64,000 bases of DNA from Apiotrichum sp. Y4204 (GCA_025531455.1 JAMYHL010000065.1:166567-230566); one strand, 5' to 3'; shown: positions 33,751 through 47,123, counted from the stretch's first letter. Numbers and translations are program-made. The notes: generated by a model from the sequence alone, not told the origin.

Positions 33751-36128
33751 ATGACGACCGCCTCGCCGGTGACTCCGAGCGGGCCGGCGGTGCCCGCCGC
33801 CTCGCGGAACAACCCGATCAGCCTGCGCATCTACAAGGCGATCGGGACGACGTTTGACGACCGCGCGTCGCGCGAGGCCCTCGAGATCGCGAGCAGCATG
33901 TACGCGTCGCGGAAGGGTAAGGAACGGGAAAAGGACAAGGATAAGGACAAGGATGAGGAGGACGAGGGGGACGGGGACGAGCTGGTTCCCGTACGGCGGA
34001 CGCTGAGGGGGCAGAGCGCGGCGATGGCGCGCAAGAACCTCAAGCGCGATGTCGAGGCGAGACTTGCTGGTGGCAGCCAGCGTTTCCTCGAGGCGTTCGG
34101 GGAGGTGGATAAGGTGGGTTGATAATTATGGAGAGAGGGGGTATACACAGCGGGAATATGTCGCTGTGGCTCCCCTCTCTCCATTTTTCCTACTTTGTCT
34201 AACCCCAGAAACTCGACGTCCTCCGCGAGCACATGCTCGAGATGCAGTCGCGCTGCGACGCAGTGCAAGCAGAGCTGGACCAGGCAAACAGCGGGACAAA
34301 GTACCTTCTTGAGCGTGCCGACGGCCTGCGCTCCCAGCGGTGGGTATTGTACCTCACACTAGACTCACTCTCAGGTCATCAGCGCAACTGCGGACAACGC
34401 TGGTAAAGCTCTTCCTCGCGCGATTTACGCTGTCGGCCGAAGAAGAGGAAGTGCTGAACGCAAGTGCGCTGGACCTCGACGCGCGGCTGTTCGCCACGCT
34501 CGACCGCGTCGAGGGCATCAGGCGCGACTCGCGCGCCCTCCTCGAAGGCGACGAAGCGCAGGCAGGGTGAGTGCAGAGCCAGCGAGCACGGGCAAGGGCA
34601 AGTCTTCCAACCAGTCCACTCACCCCAGAATGGACATTATGGCGGCGACGGGCACCCAGCTCGAGGCCGGGTACGCCAAGATCCACCGCTGGCTCGAGTT
34701 CCAGTTCCGGCAGATGACGCGAGACCAGATTGATGTCAGTCCCGTGCTGCGGGACGCGGTGCGGCGGCTGGGCGCTGCGCGCCCGCAGCAGCTTTCTGAA
34801 GCGCTGGATGTGATGAGCACGACACGCAGCGCTGCGGTGCTCACGGCGTTTCTGGACGCACTGACGCGCGGCGGACCAAACGGCCTCCCGCGCCCAATCG
34901 AGATTCACGCCCACGACCCGACGCGGTACGTCGGCGACATGCTTGCGTGGGTGCACCAGGCGACTGCGAGCGAGCACGAGCTCCTCGACAGCATGTTTGG
35001 GATCCGGGAGCGGCGCATGGTCGGCGAGGAGCGGAGCGCGGAGAAGAGTAGCGACGAGCAGCGCGTCGCCGAGGTCCTCGACCGTAATCTCGAAGGGCTG
35101 GGCCGCCCGCTCAAGCTCCGCATCGAGCAGACGATCAAGAGCCAGGAGGGCATCATCATGACCTATAAGATTGTGAATCTCGTCCAGTTTTACCTTGTCA
35201 CCATGCGCAAGACCATTGGTGTGGACGCGACGCTGTCAAAGACACTCCAGGAGTGAGTGGATGCTCTCTCAGGTTCCATTCGCCATCCGCTGACGGCAGA
35301 CTGTACGACTTTGCGAATGCCGCCTTTTTCGAAACACTGCAGGCGCAGGGCCGCTCGCTCCTGCGCTTCCTGCACCCGCCAGACGCGACTCTCTCTCCAC
35401 CGCTGGCGCTGCGCGATGCGAGCCAGGTCCTGCGCGAGATCATTGCAGTGTACGACACGTCCCTCGTCGACCCGGAGGAGCGCGAGACGGACTTTGCGCG
35501 CCTCCTCGACGCGGCGGTCGATCCCGCGGTGGAGATGTGCGAGCGCATGGCCGATCTCCGCAAGACCGCGACGGGTACGTGGGATCGCGATGTGTTCCTC
35601 GTCAACTGTCTCGAGTACCTCCAACACACGCTCGAGGCGTACCCATTCACCGCCCCGCGCGTCGCCCTCCTCAAGGACCAGATCGGCACACATGTGGAAA
35701 TCATGACCTTTGAACACCACGGCAAGCTTCTCGAGCAGTGTGGGCTTGCGCCCGTCATGCGCGCGATACACTCGCGTCCCCCGGATGTGAGTACAACTGA
35801 TGGCAGGCAGTTACATCCGTTTGCTAACACCCAGACACCCCTCTCCCGTGTGCCCGGCGCAACGGCAAAGGACCTCACCGCTGCGCTTACGCAGTTTACG
35901 ACCTTTCTCACCGCCCACGACCCGCTCACCTCGCCGCGGCTCGCGCTGCTTGCTAACCCGCGCCTCGCGGAGGGTATCCACCGCACTGCGCTGCGGCGTA
36001 TCTCCGAGGCATACGCCGAGGTCGCGGACCGCGTGCTGGATAAAAAGGAGGGGTATGAGTTTGCCGAGACGCTTCTCCGCCGCGGGCGGGACGAGGTCGA
36101 GGTTGCACTTGGTGTCTCGGAAGTTTAG
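33751..36128 (+). CDS. COG6: Conserved oligomeric Golgi complex subunit 6
   Basis: Cog6 is part of the lobe B of the COG tether, which captures vesicles for retrograde traffic inside the Golgi and keeps glycosyltransferases in place. Exons 33751-34113, 34209-34339, 34375-34566, 34629-35252, 35300-35786 and 35835-36128 give 696 residues. The early coiled-coil region has KKLDVLREHMLEMQSRCD; conserved Cog6 blocks include KIHRWLEFQFR and DPTRYVGDMLAWVHQA, followed by a C-terminal alpha-helical rod. A charged low-complexity insert (EKDKDKDKDEEDEGDGDE) near residue 65 is lineage-specific. It lies tail to tail with SEC53, 120 bp apart. Confidence 0.93.
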
Positions 36129-36248
36129 AGGCAGATATAGGGTCAGATGTATTTGTGAGATATCCAACTCAGTGCCCTTGTCCGTCTCTTAATGCCAGCG
36201 TATTACATGATTGTCCTTCCTACATAGTGTCTGGCTCGTTGTATCTGT

Positions 36249-37737
36249 CTAGTTGTCCTTGAGGAAGAGCTCGTTGAGGATGCGGATCGTGTCGGCGGGG
36301 CTCTGCACCTCGTGGCCAATGGTGCGGGGGTCGGTGTAGATCTCGTAGTCGTTGCCGCCCTTGTAGCACTGCGAGTGAGTAGGAGATTCAACAATTCCGA
36401 CCTCCCCCTGCTCCATGTCTATCCTCTGTCCATGCCTTCTGTACCCACCTTGTCGCCAAAGAAGTGGAACTCGGTAAAGCCCTCGCCCTCGAGACGGCCA
36501 AGCGCATACGTCTTGTCCCATCCCTCGGGGAAGACGTCGAACGAAATCTGCCCGCCGATAGAGTACGTCAGGCCGAGGCCGGCAAACTCCTTGCGGAGCG
36601 CCTCGACCATCTTGGCGCGCACGCCGGCCTGCTTGTCGAACTTTTCAAACTCGTTGCGCTCCTCGACAGAGGCGTTACGGCCGATCGGGGAGACGTTGAT
36701 CATGCCCTTGCGGAACTCGACAAAGGTGCCGCTGCGGTCAGCGAGGTCTGTAAAGGGCAGTGGGGTTGATCCAACGGGGACGACACCCCACCCAATCCCC
36801 CTCCAATCCGCACTCACCGCTTAACGGGGACGTCGACCTCCGAGAGGTAGCGGAGGATGTAGTTGACGAGCTTCTTGTAGTTCTCCTCGCCGACGTGGTT
36901 GATGAAGCTGACCTCGGGGAGCTGCTTGCCGAGCTTGTACGCGGTCAAGCCGTTCTCCGCGAAGCAGTAGTCGAAGTTGTTGAACACTGGCGTCAGAGGG
37001 GGGAACGTCAATGGGGGTTGAGACCAGTCAGCTAAACGAGTTACGCTCAGCTGAGCTAGGAGCCCTGCTTGGCAAGACCTGGTGAGGAATTCACGGCATA
37101 CTCGCCCGTCCATTCGATCAGGTTCCAACGCTGTTCTGTGTCTTAGTGACTGCGCGCAGAGCGCGTCTGTCCCGCTGCCTCCTGAGAGGCGCGCCAGCTC
37201 GCGTGGAGAGATATGGATCCAATACGGGGTGCAGTGCGGTATGGAATGGAGCGTGGAGTATAATCGGCCTGCAATGTGCGTGATCGACACAGAACGCGAT
37301 CGGGTACAGTGCCACAGTGGTGCTGCACACAAAGCACAGCGGATGTGCACTGCACAGCGCTGACCGCCGACGCACAGATACCACAACGCGCGCACCGCGA
37401 CAACCGCGTCCCCGGCATCGCGTCAAGGGTGCTCATAGCCTCCTGCGGCCCGGTGCTCTTGCCACACTACACCAAGCCTTCCAACACCACAACCCAGCCG
37501 CCAGGACTCACCATCACCAGCAACCTCGAGCTGCTCCTTGATCTTGCTGAGGTCCGAGCCGCCGACAAACGCAATGGCCGTGACGTCGCGGAGCTTGTGG
37601 AGCGTGTTGATCATCTCGGCGGTCGCGACCTGGCGGGCCGGGGAGAGCGTGCCGTCGACGTCGAAGAGGCAGATCGTCTGCGGGCGCTTGCGCTCCGAGA
37701 AGGGCTTGACGCCCGAGGGGAAGATCGTGCCGGTCAT
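36249..37737 (-). CDS. SEC53: Phosphomannomutase
   Basis: The enzyme converts mannose-6-phosphate to mannose-1-phosphate in the cytosol for GDP-mannose, feeding N- and O-glycosylation, GPI anchors and cell-wall mannan. Exons 37512-37737, 36818-36986, 36449-36731 and 36249-36368 give 265 residues, close to the usual 250. The HAD motif I is [13 protein letters not shown] (Asp26 is the nucleophile, Asp28 the acid/base). Other family blocks are [42 protein letters not shown] and KTYALGRL, plus [17 protein letters not shown] spanning the last splice. The first intron is long (525 nt), and only the acceptor after CTGACCGC gives the conserved KRGTFVEFR junction. Confidence 0.96.
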
Positions 37738-39024
37738 GCTGGTGGTGGTGTGGAGAGTGGAGAGGAGATGGGATACGTGTCTTCGCTTGCTTGAAGACTG
37801 AAGACTTTTGTGGAGCCGGGGTAGGAGAGCTGTTGACGAGAAAAGGTATGCCACGCCGACGACTAACCTTCTTGTCAGGAAAGTGGAGGTCGATTGGGGA
37901 AATGAGGCCAGCAGGCTGCGTGCCTATGGAGTGATGGAGAGATAGGTGTGTGGAGAGATAAGATAACTATTTGACAAGGAGATAGGCGTACAACCTTCCC
38001 TCTCTTCTCTCGCCCCTGGTGTGCTAGATCCGATTGCACGTTTTTGGGCTTGCAGATCCAAACAGGATCAACAGGGCAACAGGGGATCAGAGACCAGGAT
38101 TAGCAAGATGCGCCGGATTTGCGCCGTCTTCGAGAACCTCTCCCCCTTCCACGTCGACTTGGATCGTCATCCTCTTCCCCGGCTGGGGGGGGATCAAGAT
38201 TATCCAGGAATCATTCAGGGTCTCAATCCCTCTTGGCCGGCTTCGGTCTCCGGAGCCAGTGGCGGCAGCACCGACGACGACGACAACAACAACAGTTCAA
38301 CATTGAGTGAACGGGTGGAATGACGTTTCAAGATAGCGATGAGAGGGAGATGCCACGACGACAAGCGACGAGACGTCGCGCTGGCAGTCTCATCCGAAGC
38401 GGGGCAGGTGATCACGCTGCTCTTTCAGCATTCCTCCGACTTGTCACCCGTGTCTCCTGGAACAACAACAACAACAATAAAAATAAAGGTAATGTCCTGT
38501 CGCCTCTGCCCTTGTTCCCCCCTCCCTCTTTTTCTCTCTGCCGGCCGGCGAATGGAAAATGAATGAATGAATGAGATACACTCTGCCTTTTGGCTATGAC
38601 GCGCTGCCAATGCAAACAAAACATCTCACCTTCTCTGAAATGACTAGTCAGCATCCTCATCTGTGCTGACAAACCTCCTCTTTTCACTGCTCTGTTACAC
38701 AGGATTGGGTATCACGTTTGTTGCCACCCCCTCGCGCGTGCAGTGCATGCAGTGGCAAACCCCTGGAGGTATCGAGTACTTCTCTTCATTGCATCGAGCT
38801 CCAAGAGTTTATCCTTGTCCTTTCAGATCGCGGTGCTCTTTCTTCTGCATTGCACCTGTATTTAATACACTCTCCTTCTCCCGATCTCTCTGCAACTCTG
38901 CAACTCTGCACACAACCTTTCTTCTTACGTGCAGGCACAGCACTCGCACACACACGTACTTGTTTCTTTATTCTTTCTCGAGATCCCCCGTTCCTCTCTC
39001 CCCCCCTTGTTCCGTGTTCTCGAA
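37738..39024. other. 1.3-kb divergent interval between SEC53 and the acetyl-CoA transporter gene
   Basis: It holds both promoters and a pyrimidine-rich leader upstream of 39025. There are short CAA and AT-rich repeats near 38460. No further gene is supported. Confidence 0.5.
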
Positions 39025-41315
39025 ATGGCATCAGGGCACGGCAGTCCCGTTGCGGCACCGGACAAAGTCGCCGCCACCTCCACTACTGGATCCACTACCA
39101 AACACCTAAAATCAAGCCCAACAGACACCACGCGTGCTGCAGCACATGCATCCCCATCCCCATCCACATCCACATCTACTCCTTCTCCAACACCACCATC
39201 GGCATCCACACCCATCTCGCCATATACACCGCCCGCGCGCTCGACCCGCGCCCGCACCGCATTCACCCCCGAACGCCAGCTCCGGCGGCGCGTCTTCTCC
39301 GTCCCCCCCGCTGATCCCGGCTTCAGCCCGTCCACGACCGACACGCGCGCGTCGTCCCCAACGAGCGCGCTCGTCACTCCCCACCTGCTCGCGGTCGATC
39401 CACCCGACTCTGAATCTGAACCCGAGGACTCTGCGCACGAGCCCCACGACGCGATGCTCTCTGGGAAGATGGGGATGCGCGGGCGGAATATCGAAGACAT
39501 TGGGGATCTCGAGGAGAAGGGCCTGTTGCTCCGCCGCGAGCCGTCGCCGCCGCACGGCTCGTCGTCCGTCGTCGACACGGGTACAGCAGGGACGAATACC
39601 CCCCGCCGCCCGCGGACAAAGGACAAGGAGAAAGACGGCGTGCAGTACGAGAAGCTCCAGCTCGAGACGGACGAGAAGAGGACAGCTGGCGCAGGCCTCA
39701 AGTCGAAACGCGATCAGCAGGCATTCGCGCTCCTCGTCGTCCTTTATCTTCTCCAGGGCATCCCCCTCGGTCTCACATTTGGCACCCTCCCCTTCCTCCT
39801 CAAACCTCACCTCTCTTATTCTGCCCTCGCGGTGTTTGCACTCAGCACATGGCCCTACTCGCTCAAGCTCTTCTGGTCCCCGATTGTTGACTCGTGGTTC
39901 GTCCCGGAGTGGGGCCGCCGTAAGAGCTGGATTGTGCCGGTGCAGGCTGTCGTCGGCGTCGCGTTGTGGATCATTGGCGGAAGAGTCGAGGGGTGGCTTG
40001 CTGCAGTGAGTAGCTGCCGAGACATGGTCGATCAGCTACTAACATACAGCCCACAATTGACATTCGGTTCATCACCATGGTCTTTGGCTCCCTCATCTTT
40101 GCGGCCGCGACGCAGGATATCGCCGTGGACGGCTGGGCGCTGACACTCCTCTCGCCGCCGAACCTGAGCTACGCCTCGACGGCGCAGACGATTGGCCTCG
40201 GCATCGGCACCGCGCTGTCCTTTACCGTCTTTCTCGCCCTCAACTCTGTCGACTTTACGAACAAGTACTTCCGCTCGACTCCCGGCGACCTGCCACTCGT
40301 CCAGCTCGGGCCGTACATCCGCTTCTGGGGCGTAATGTACATCGTCGTCACCATCTGGCTCATCTTCTTTAAGCAAGAGGATCCCGTCAGTGCCGACGAC
40401 CCCGACCTCGACGTCGCAAAGGTGTACAAGGTCATGTGGAGCATTGTGCGCCTAAAGAGTGGGACCTCGCGACGAATCAAGCTAACAACAGACATCCAGT
40501 CTTTCCTCTTCATCCTCCTCATCTCGAAATTCGGTTTCCAGGTGAACGAATCCGTCACGCAGCTCAAGCTTCTCGAAAAGGGGCTGTCGAAAGAGGACTT
40601 GGCGGTCGCCGTCCTCCTCGATTTCCCCGCACAGATGGTCGTCGGCTGGCTCGCCGCCAAATGGTCGCGTCCGGCCCCCGCAGCCGATGAGGGCCGGCAC
40701 CCGCTCTCTGCGACCTCGACGCGCGCGGCGGCAGCAGCCGGCGTGCTCCGCGTGTGGGTCGGCGCGTTCTGGGCCCGCCTGGTCATGGCCACTATTGCTG
40801 CTACGGTGGTCTGGGCGTTCCCCTCGGGCAAGATCAGCAGCAGCTACTTTGCGCTCGTGATCGCCACAACGCTCATGACAAGCCTGACGAACACGGTGCA
40901 GTTTGTCGGGATCACGGCGTTCCACACACAGATTGCGGATCCCCTCATCGGCGGCACCTACATGACCCTCCTGAACACAGTCTCAAACCTCGGCGGGACG
41001 TGGCCAAAGCCGCTCATCTTGCGCGCCGTCGACATTCTCACCGTCTCGCACTGCAGCTCGACAGGCACAGAGTGTACCTCTGAACAGGGCAAGGCCATGT
41101 GTGCCGCCGCAAAGGGCCAGTGCCTCATTACCCGCGACGGATACTATGTCATGGACGCCATCTGCGTTACCCTCGCGGCGACGCTGCTCGTCGTCCACAT
41201 TCTCCCGACCATCAAGCGCCTCCAGTGTGAGTTAGATTCAGATTTGGCAGGGGAAACCCATCTAACATCTCCAGCCCTGCCCATGTCCGCGTGGCGCGTC
41301 AAGATCCCAGCCTAG
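39025..41315 (+). CDS. Acetyl-CoA transporter of the ER/Golgi (SLC33A1 family)
   Basis: This major-facilitator protein should import acetyl-CoA into the ER/Golgi lumen for acetylation of glycans or proteins. Exons 39025-40005, 40050-40458, 40492-41226 and 41275-41315 give 721 residues. The first 230 residues are Ser/Thr/Pro-rich and disordered. From residue 234 there are about eleven hydrophobic segments. Family blocks include LYLLQGIPLGLTFG, SWPYSLK-like STWPYSLKLFWSPIVDS, RRKSWIVPVQ, ATQDIAVDGWALTLL and NLGGTWPK. The second intron is 33 nt. The final intron restores RLQSLPMSAWRV; reading through would give a less conserved tail. An in-frame ATG at 38929 exists, but 39025 has the better context (cgaaATGg). 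Confidence 0.92.
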
Positions 41316-41429
41316 CCTTTCCCCATCGCGTCTCATCTTTTACGCAATCTCCCTGTGTCGTTAGATCCCGGTTAGATGTAGTCTACACAATGCATGTTCG
41401 CTTCTACTTTGACCGTATGAATTAGGACT

Positions 41430-44400
41430 CTACATGTCCACGTCTCCGTCCGCATCCTCGGCGCCCTCCGCGTCTTCCGCGTCGCCCTGCTGCACCATGC
41501 GCATGATCCCCCGCACGCGCTCATCAAGTTTGACAGGCTCGCCGAGGAGCTGCGTCAGGCGTCCAATCTCCGCCTGGTGGTCTGCCATGAGGGCATCGAG
41601 CTCGGCGCCGCTCATGGACGGATACCGCGCCGCGAGCTCGGATAGCAGCGGCGGTGCGACTGCCTCGGAGGGCGGCAGGATGAAGTTTGGCGTCACGCTT
41701 GTGCCCTTGAGTGCGCGCAGGGTGCGGCACGCCGCCGAGGCCTCGACGAGGCGCCGCTGGGCCTGCTCGCTCCGCCCGGCTGTCTTGGCAATGTCCTCCC
41801 AGTCGTCGGCAGTGTATACCCGCCGCCAGATGGAGAGGAGGGCGACCTGCTTGCGTCCCGTGAAGAGGTCGGCGGGGCAGAGGCGCTCGATGGCTGTCGC
41901 GGCGTCGCCCGCCGCCGTGAGAGTCAGGACGTCGACGAGCGACTCGATGTCGAGCGCCTTCCCGTCGAGGAGTGCCGACACCTGAGCAACGACCTGGCGC
42001 TTGAATGCCGGCCGCGACTTGAGGTCTGGGACGCCGTGCTCCGCCACATACCCCTTTGCGGACGGGACCCGCGGGTAGTCCTTTGTCGGGGCGGCGGCGC
42101 GGATCGACTCGGCAAGCGCCTCCTCCGTGTTGATCAGGTCGAGCGTCTCGTCAATGTCGTTCAGGCGCGTGGTGCGCGCAGACGTCGCGCCGTACGCCTT
42201 CATGTCGACCACGGCCGACAGCTTGGCGATGCTGCTTATGAGCTGTGTGTGAGCTTGAGACAAATAAACGCAGCCCATCCTGGACTCACATGTTTCTCGG
42301 ACAAGCCTGGCGTGCGCGCATCGACAGTGACGAGCGCGGTGGCCGCGCCGCCATAGCGCTTACACGCAATGTCGTGCATCCACGACAGCTCTGGGTGCGG
42401 GTACTTGTCAAAGAACGCGGTGAGCAGATCGCCGTACACCTCGTCCTGGGTCAACAGGGCGTGGAGCTTGTCTGGATATCAGCGGGTTACAATATCACTA
42501 TGACCCACCCTGGTCAATGTACCACTGGTAGAGCACGAATGCAAACTCCTGGCCAAAACGCTCAATGTACGCCTCTATCCGTGCGGGGCCCTGCGAGCTC
42601 GCCGGGTTCATGCACAGGTACACGAGCGTCGGGTAGTCGCGGTGGTGCTCTGCGAGATCGTACGCCTCCTCGACGCGGTCAATGTCAACTGCGGTGTGAG
42701 CGAGCCAAAGCGGGATTGCGTTCCACGGCACTCACCAAGGGGCCGGATGATGCGCGGCTTCATCTCCTCCCAGCGCTGTTCGAGGGATAATCCGTCGGCA
42801 GGGTCCGTACCCGTGTTCATCTGCCTTCTTTGTTCGTAAGCTGCGCCATTCGCGGGGAGTACTCACGTGGCAGAGGTGCGGAGCTTGTCCTCCATGTTCA
42901 AGCAGAGCGATGCGGCGAGTAACGCCATCTGCTGCTTGAGCACTGCCTGGTCCTTCTGCGCGGCGGCAGAGGGACCCGAAGCGTGCGCTGATGGTGGCTC
43001 GTCAACGACCGAACCGTACTTTCGGGTCCGGTCCTTGATGAGCCGCTGTGTTGTGCCGTACAGGCTGTCAAGGTCGGAGATGATCCCGTCGCTCGCGGTC
43101 CACAGCTCGACCATGGGGTGCTCCCTGTCGACCTGGTATGTCGCTGCGTCCGCCTCGCGCAGAAGAACAGCAGCGCGAAGCGCGGTTATAAAGATGCGGT
43201 TGGCCTCGAGCACCCAGTCCGAGAGGTCAGCTCCGGCAGCAGCAGCAGAAACGGCGGTCTGGAAAGTGGTGTACACTGTCTCGAGGAGGCGGTCGATGTG
43301 GAGCACCTGGCGGCGGAAGAAGGCGCGGACAACGTCCTCGTCAGACCCGGAATCCAGGCTGCGCATGAGTGTCTCGATCGAGTCGGAGAGCAGGCTCTTG
43401 GGCGAGTGCGAGTGGAGTTGGCTGCAGTCAGTTTCTGCGAGTTATTCCACGCGGTACACAACTCACTCCATAAGGCGGTTCTGGTAATCCCAGAGCTCGG
43501 TCGCGGATTTGACCTTTTCGGCGTGCGCGCAGAGACGCCGGCGCGCGCCCTCTGGGAGGAGAGAGAGACCGCCGTTCCTGTGGATGTAGACCATGAGCTC
43601 GCGGAGGCGCGCCTGGCGGTCCTGGAGCTGCGGGCGTATCTCCGAAATGTGGGGCATGTACGGCGAGGAAGAGGCGACGATCTCGGTAGAGACGGCCTCG
43701 GCGGCCTCGGCCAGATCGCCCTTGAATCCCGCGGGGAGGTCAAAGGAGAGGGGGTTTTCGGTGCGGTCGCCGAAGAAGACGGCCTGCTCAATCTTGGACT
43801 TGATGCGGGCAGTCGCGGCGGCGAGAGAGGACAGCGGCTTGGCCTTGACGACGCCTTGGTTGACCTCAATGTTCATGATGCCGCCAACCGCCGACATGGC
43901 GACGAGAGAGGCGGAGCCTGCCTGAGGGGTGCGCGGCGATCCTACGGCGATGAACGCATTCATCGCACTGTCTTTGAGCGAGATCGTGTCCTCGTACGGC
44001 TGCGACGAGACGAGCGACGACATGACGATCGCGTCCGCGAAACGCACAAAGGCCGTCTGGCTTCCGGCCGGAATGTAAAGACGCGGAATATCCAACATGC
44101 GCGGATCGGCGTGCGCCACATACGACAGATCGACAATGTTCTGTATCGTGACGACATTGGTCTGCGCGTTGCTCTCAAAGCACACAATCTTGTGCGAGTT
44201 GTGAGTGCGCTGCCGGGCATACGAGTCGTCCTGAACACTGTACGAGACAAATGCGGCCAGGTGGTCGGGGCTGAGGTCAGCTTACACTAGCTCCACACAC
44301 TCACCCAATGGCAACGAGGTCAGCAAGATCCACCTGCAAGCTGCCGTTCTGGAACGCGCGCGGGTCGTCGAGCAGCGACGCGCCAATGCTGCTGCGGAGG

Positions 44401-45350
44401 TCGTACTCGTGCACAATCCGCGCATTACCGTCCGGGCCGATCGCCCATTTCTGAAGCGTGTGGCGGCCGAGGAGGTACACTCCGTTCGTGGCGGGCGCGA
44501 CCGCGACGATGCCGCCGCGTTCGGCCGAGTTGGAAAAGATGGTCGGAGACGCACGGGAGAACATGCCGTTGTTCCTCGTAAACGGGACTGCGGTGGGGAC
44601 GACGCGCCCGCCAACAGGCGCAATGGTGATGCGCCACGCCGTCGACGCCGTGGTGGTGAGCACGGCGGTGGTGTCGTCAATCCGCACGAGGCGCTCCGCA
44701 AAGTCGTCGCCAAGAGTGAGCTGCAGAGAGCTGTAGCGCTGGAACTGGGGATCGACCAGGCCGTGGTTCACGCTCTCCCAAAAGCGGATCTCTCCCGTCG
44801 CCGAGACGAGGATGAGGCCCGGTTCTGATCCGGCGCCAATAAACGCCGACAGCGCAGGCGGGACGGCCGCGAGCGATGGGTTGTTTCCCGTACTGCGGGT
44901 GGGGTACGGCGCCTCAAAATTGTACACTGTCGGTGATCCGTGGGTACGCTTCGCATAGTTCCACGCAACGCAGCGCGAGGGAGAGGCAACGAGGGCGAAC
45001 CCGCTCGCGGGATCGATATGGCCCCCGACGCTGTTGACAATGAAATCCGAGCCGGCGACGAGATCGGACACCTCAAACGGAAGCGGCCCGGCAGAGGTGA
45101 CGGTGTGCCGTTCGTCGCGGGACCATGTCGCGCGCGAGTCCCACTCGTCGACTGTGGCTGAGCGCGGCGTGCGCGCACTCCGCGTCACCGTCCCGCTGTC
45201 GCTTGCCGGCGAGGCATCACGGACACTTCCCAGCCGCGAACGCACCGGCTCGGCACCGCCGCCGACGCCGCCGTAAATGCTTGTCCTTGCGAGGGAGTCG
45301 CGGCCACGCAGACCGCGCCGCGGGGTGGCGCGTGAGGGCGTGTTGAACAT
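41430..45350 (-). CDS. NUP133: Nucleoporin Nup133 of the Y-complex
   Basis: Nup133 is a scaffold of the nuclear pore Y (Nup84/107) complex. Seven exons give 1222 residues: 44305-45350, 43467-44270, 42867-43421, 42736-42824, 42509-42688, 42290-42471 and 41430-42242. The N-terminal beta-propeller (about residues 90-480) includes LPFEVSDLVAGSDFIVNS, GFALVASPSRCVAWNYAKR and IRFWESV. The rest is an alpha-helical stack with DYQNRLME, EDVVRAFFRRQVLHID and YPTLVYLCMNP, ending in an acidic tail. The N-terminal 85 residues are basic and Ser/Arg-rich. The CVAWNY block fits Nup133 better than the related Nup155/170. The fourth acceptor (near 42824-42827) could shift by one codon. Confidence 0.9.
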
Positions 45351-45713
45351 GCTGTGGATGGTGGATGGGTGAGAGGTGGTGTGAGCTAAGAGCTTGTGTC
45401 TCTTTTGTGTTGTGTTCGCTGATGGATGTGCACCGACTTTGTGCAGAGAAGGTCACGTGATCGCTGAAGATGACATTAGAAAGGTAACTGTAATGGCCAC
45501 GTAAAAAAGGAAATAAGACTTTCCTTATTGTCATTCTAATCACTCTCTGACCGTGCGTGCTCATAAAACTCGGACTTGCCGGCTTTTTCCAATTCCCGCC
45601 CGCTTTCTTGGCTCGCGGCACGCCGTCTTGATCTCGATCTCGATCTCGACATTGACGCGTTTTCTTTTCCTCTCTCTTTCCTCTCATCTCTCTTTTAAAA
45701 CCACACTCCAATC
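45351..45713. promoter_or_regulatory. Divergent promoter between NUP133 and HOM6
   Basis: It is 363 bp between two start codons, with a pyrimidine-rich stretch (CTCGAT repeats near 45635) just before HOM6. No gene is seen. Confidence 0.5.
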
Positions 45714-46960
45714 ATGTCCTCTGCTCCCCCCACGCTCCGCCCCGTCCCCGTCGCGCTGATCGGCCTCGGCGGCGTCGGCAAGGCCATCCTCCAGCAGCTG
45801 CTCTCGCCGCCCCTGAGCTCAAAGTTCAACCTCGTGCTCATCGCCAACAGCAAGCTCTCGCTCTCCCTCCCCCTCCCTGCCGCGCCGCTGACAGAGAGCA
45901 ACTTCCTCCCGATCCTCGAGCAGCACGGCCAGCCGCTTGACGTCTCGTCGGTGATTTCGGTTCTTGCAGAGCACCCCGACGCGCCCGGTGTCCTTATCGA
46001 CTCGACCGGCTCGGACGCCATCCCCGCCCTCTACCCCACCATCCTCGGCATGGGCGTCAGCCTCGTCACCCCGAACAAGAAGGGTTTCTCGAGCTCGCAG
46101 GACCTCTACGACCAGATCAACGCCGTATCCTTCCCCAACACCCGTGCGCTCGTGTACGGCGAGTCGACCGTCGGCGCCGGTCTCCCCATTCTCTCGACCC
46201 TCAAGGACCTCGTCGGCACCGGCGACGAGATTGAGAAGATCGAAGGCGTCTTCTCCGGTACCTTGTCCTACATTTTCAACGAGTACTCCAAGCCCGAGGG
46301 CAGCACCGTCTCCTTCTCCGAGGTCGTCAAGGTCGCCAAGGACCTCGGCTACACCGAGCCTGACCCCCGCGACGACCTGAGCGGCACCGACGTCGCGCGC
46401 AAGCTCACCATCCTCTCCCGTCTTATCCCCGGCACCCCCGCTCTCCCCGAGGGCGCCGCCTCCGTCCCCACCCAGTCGCTCGTTCCCCCCGTGCTCGAGA
46501 ATGCAACCAGCAAGGAGGACTACCTCGCCCGCCTGGCCGAGGGCGACGAGTTCTTCGCCAACCTCCGCGACGAGGCCGCCAAGGAGGGCAAGGTTGTGCG
46601 CTACGTCGGCGTCATTGACCTCAAGGAGGGCAAGGTCGAGTGCAAGCTTGGCAAGTACGACAAGGACCACGCGTTCGCGACTGCCCTCAAGGGCTCGGAC
46701 AACATCATCTCGTTCACCACCAAGCGCTACTCGCCCCGTCCCCTCATCATCCAGGGTGCCGGCGCCGGTGCGGACGTGACCGCCATGGGATGCACTGTGA
46801 GTAGGCGCGCCGTTGGGACCGATAGATGGAGCCTCTAGGAGTGCATCTTCCAGAGGGCAGGCAAACCGCGGCCCACATTCCATCCCCATCACACCAGCAG
46901 AGATACTAACCTCAGTCCGATCTCCTGCGCATCTACGAGCGCTTCCGTACCGTCGTGTAA
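45714..46960 (+). CDS. HOM6: Homoserine dehydrogenase
   Basis: The enzyme reduces aspartate semialdehyde to homoserine with NAD(P)H, leading to threonine and methionine. Exons 45714-46796 and 46916-46960 give 375 residues, near the 359 of yeast Hom6. The nucleotide-binding motif is VALIGLGGVGKAIL. Other family signatures are DSTGSDAIPALYP, SLVTPNKKGFSS, YGESTVGAGLPI, IEGVFSGTLSYIFNEY and YTEPDPRDDLSGTDVARK, which includes the catalytic Lys. The second exon encodes only SDLLRIYERFRTVV and is needed for the usual end. Codon use is strongly C-ending, as in highly expressed genes. Confidence 0.97.
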
Positions 46961-47123
46961 TCCAAGCAGCAGCATGGAGCGTGGAAGAACAAAAAAGGAT
47001 GAGTCGCAGGTAGCCCAAAATGCATGGCATGAGTGTGGCGAGATTAGCGAGCGCCGCGGGGATGGGGGTTGTTGTGCAACTCGTCTTGCAAACCGGTCTA
47101 CAACCTGTATATCTATCTCTACT

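Noticed and set aside
43118..44290. 390-codon + strand ORF opposite NUP133
   Set aside because: It spans NUP133 introns and has no domain of its own.
45819..47030. 403-codon antisense ORF across HOM6
   Set aside because: It mirrors the third-position GC bias of HOM6 and is Gly/Asp/Val-rich without domain.
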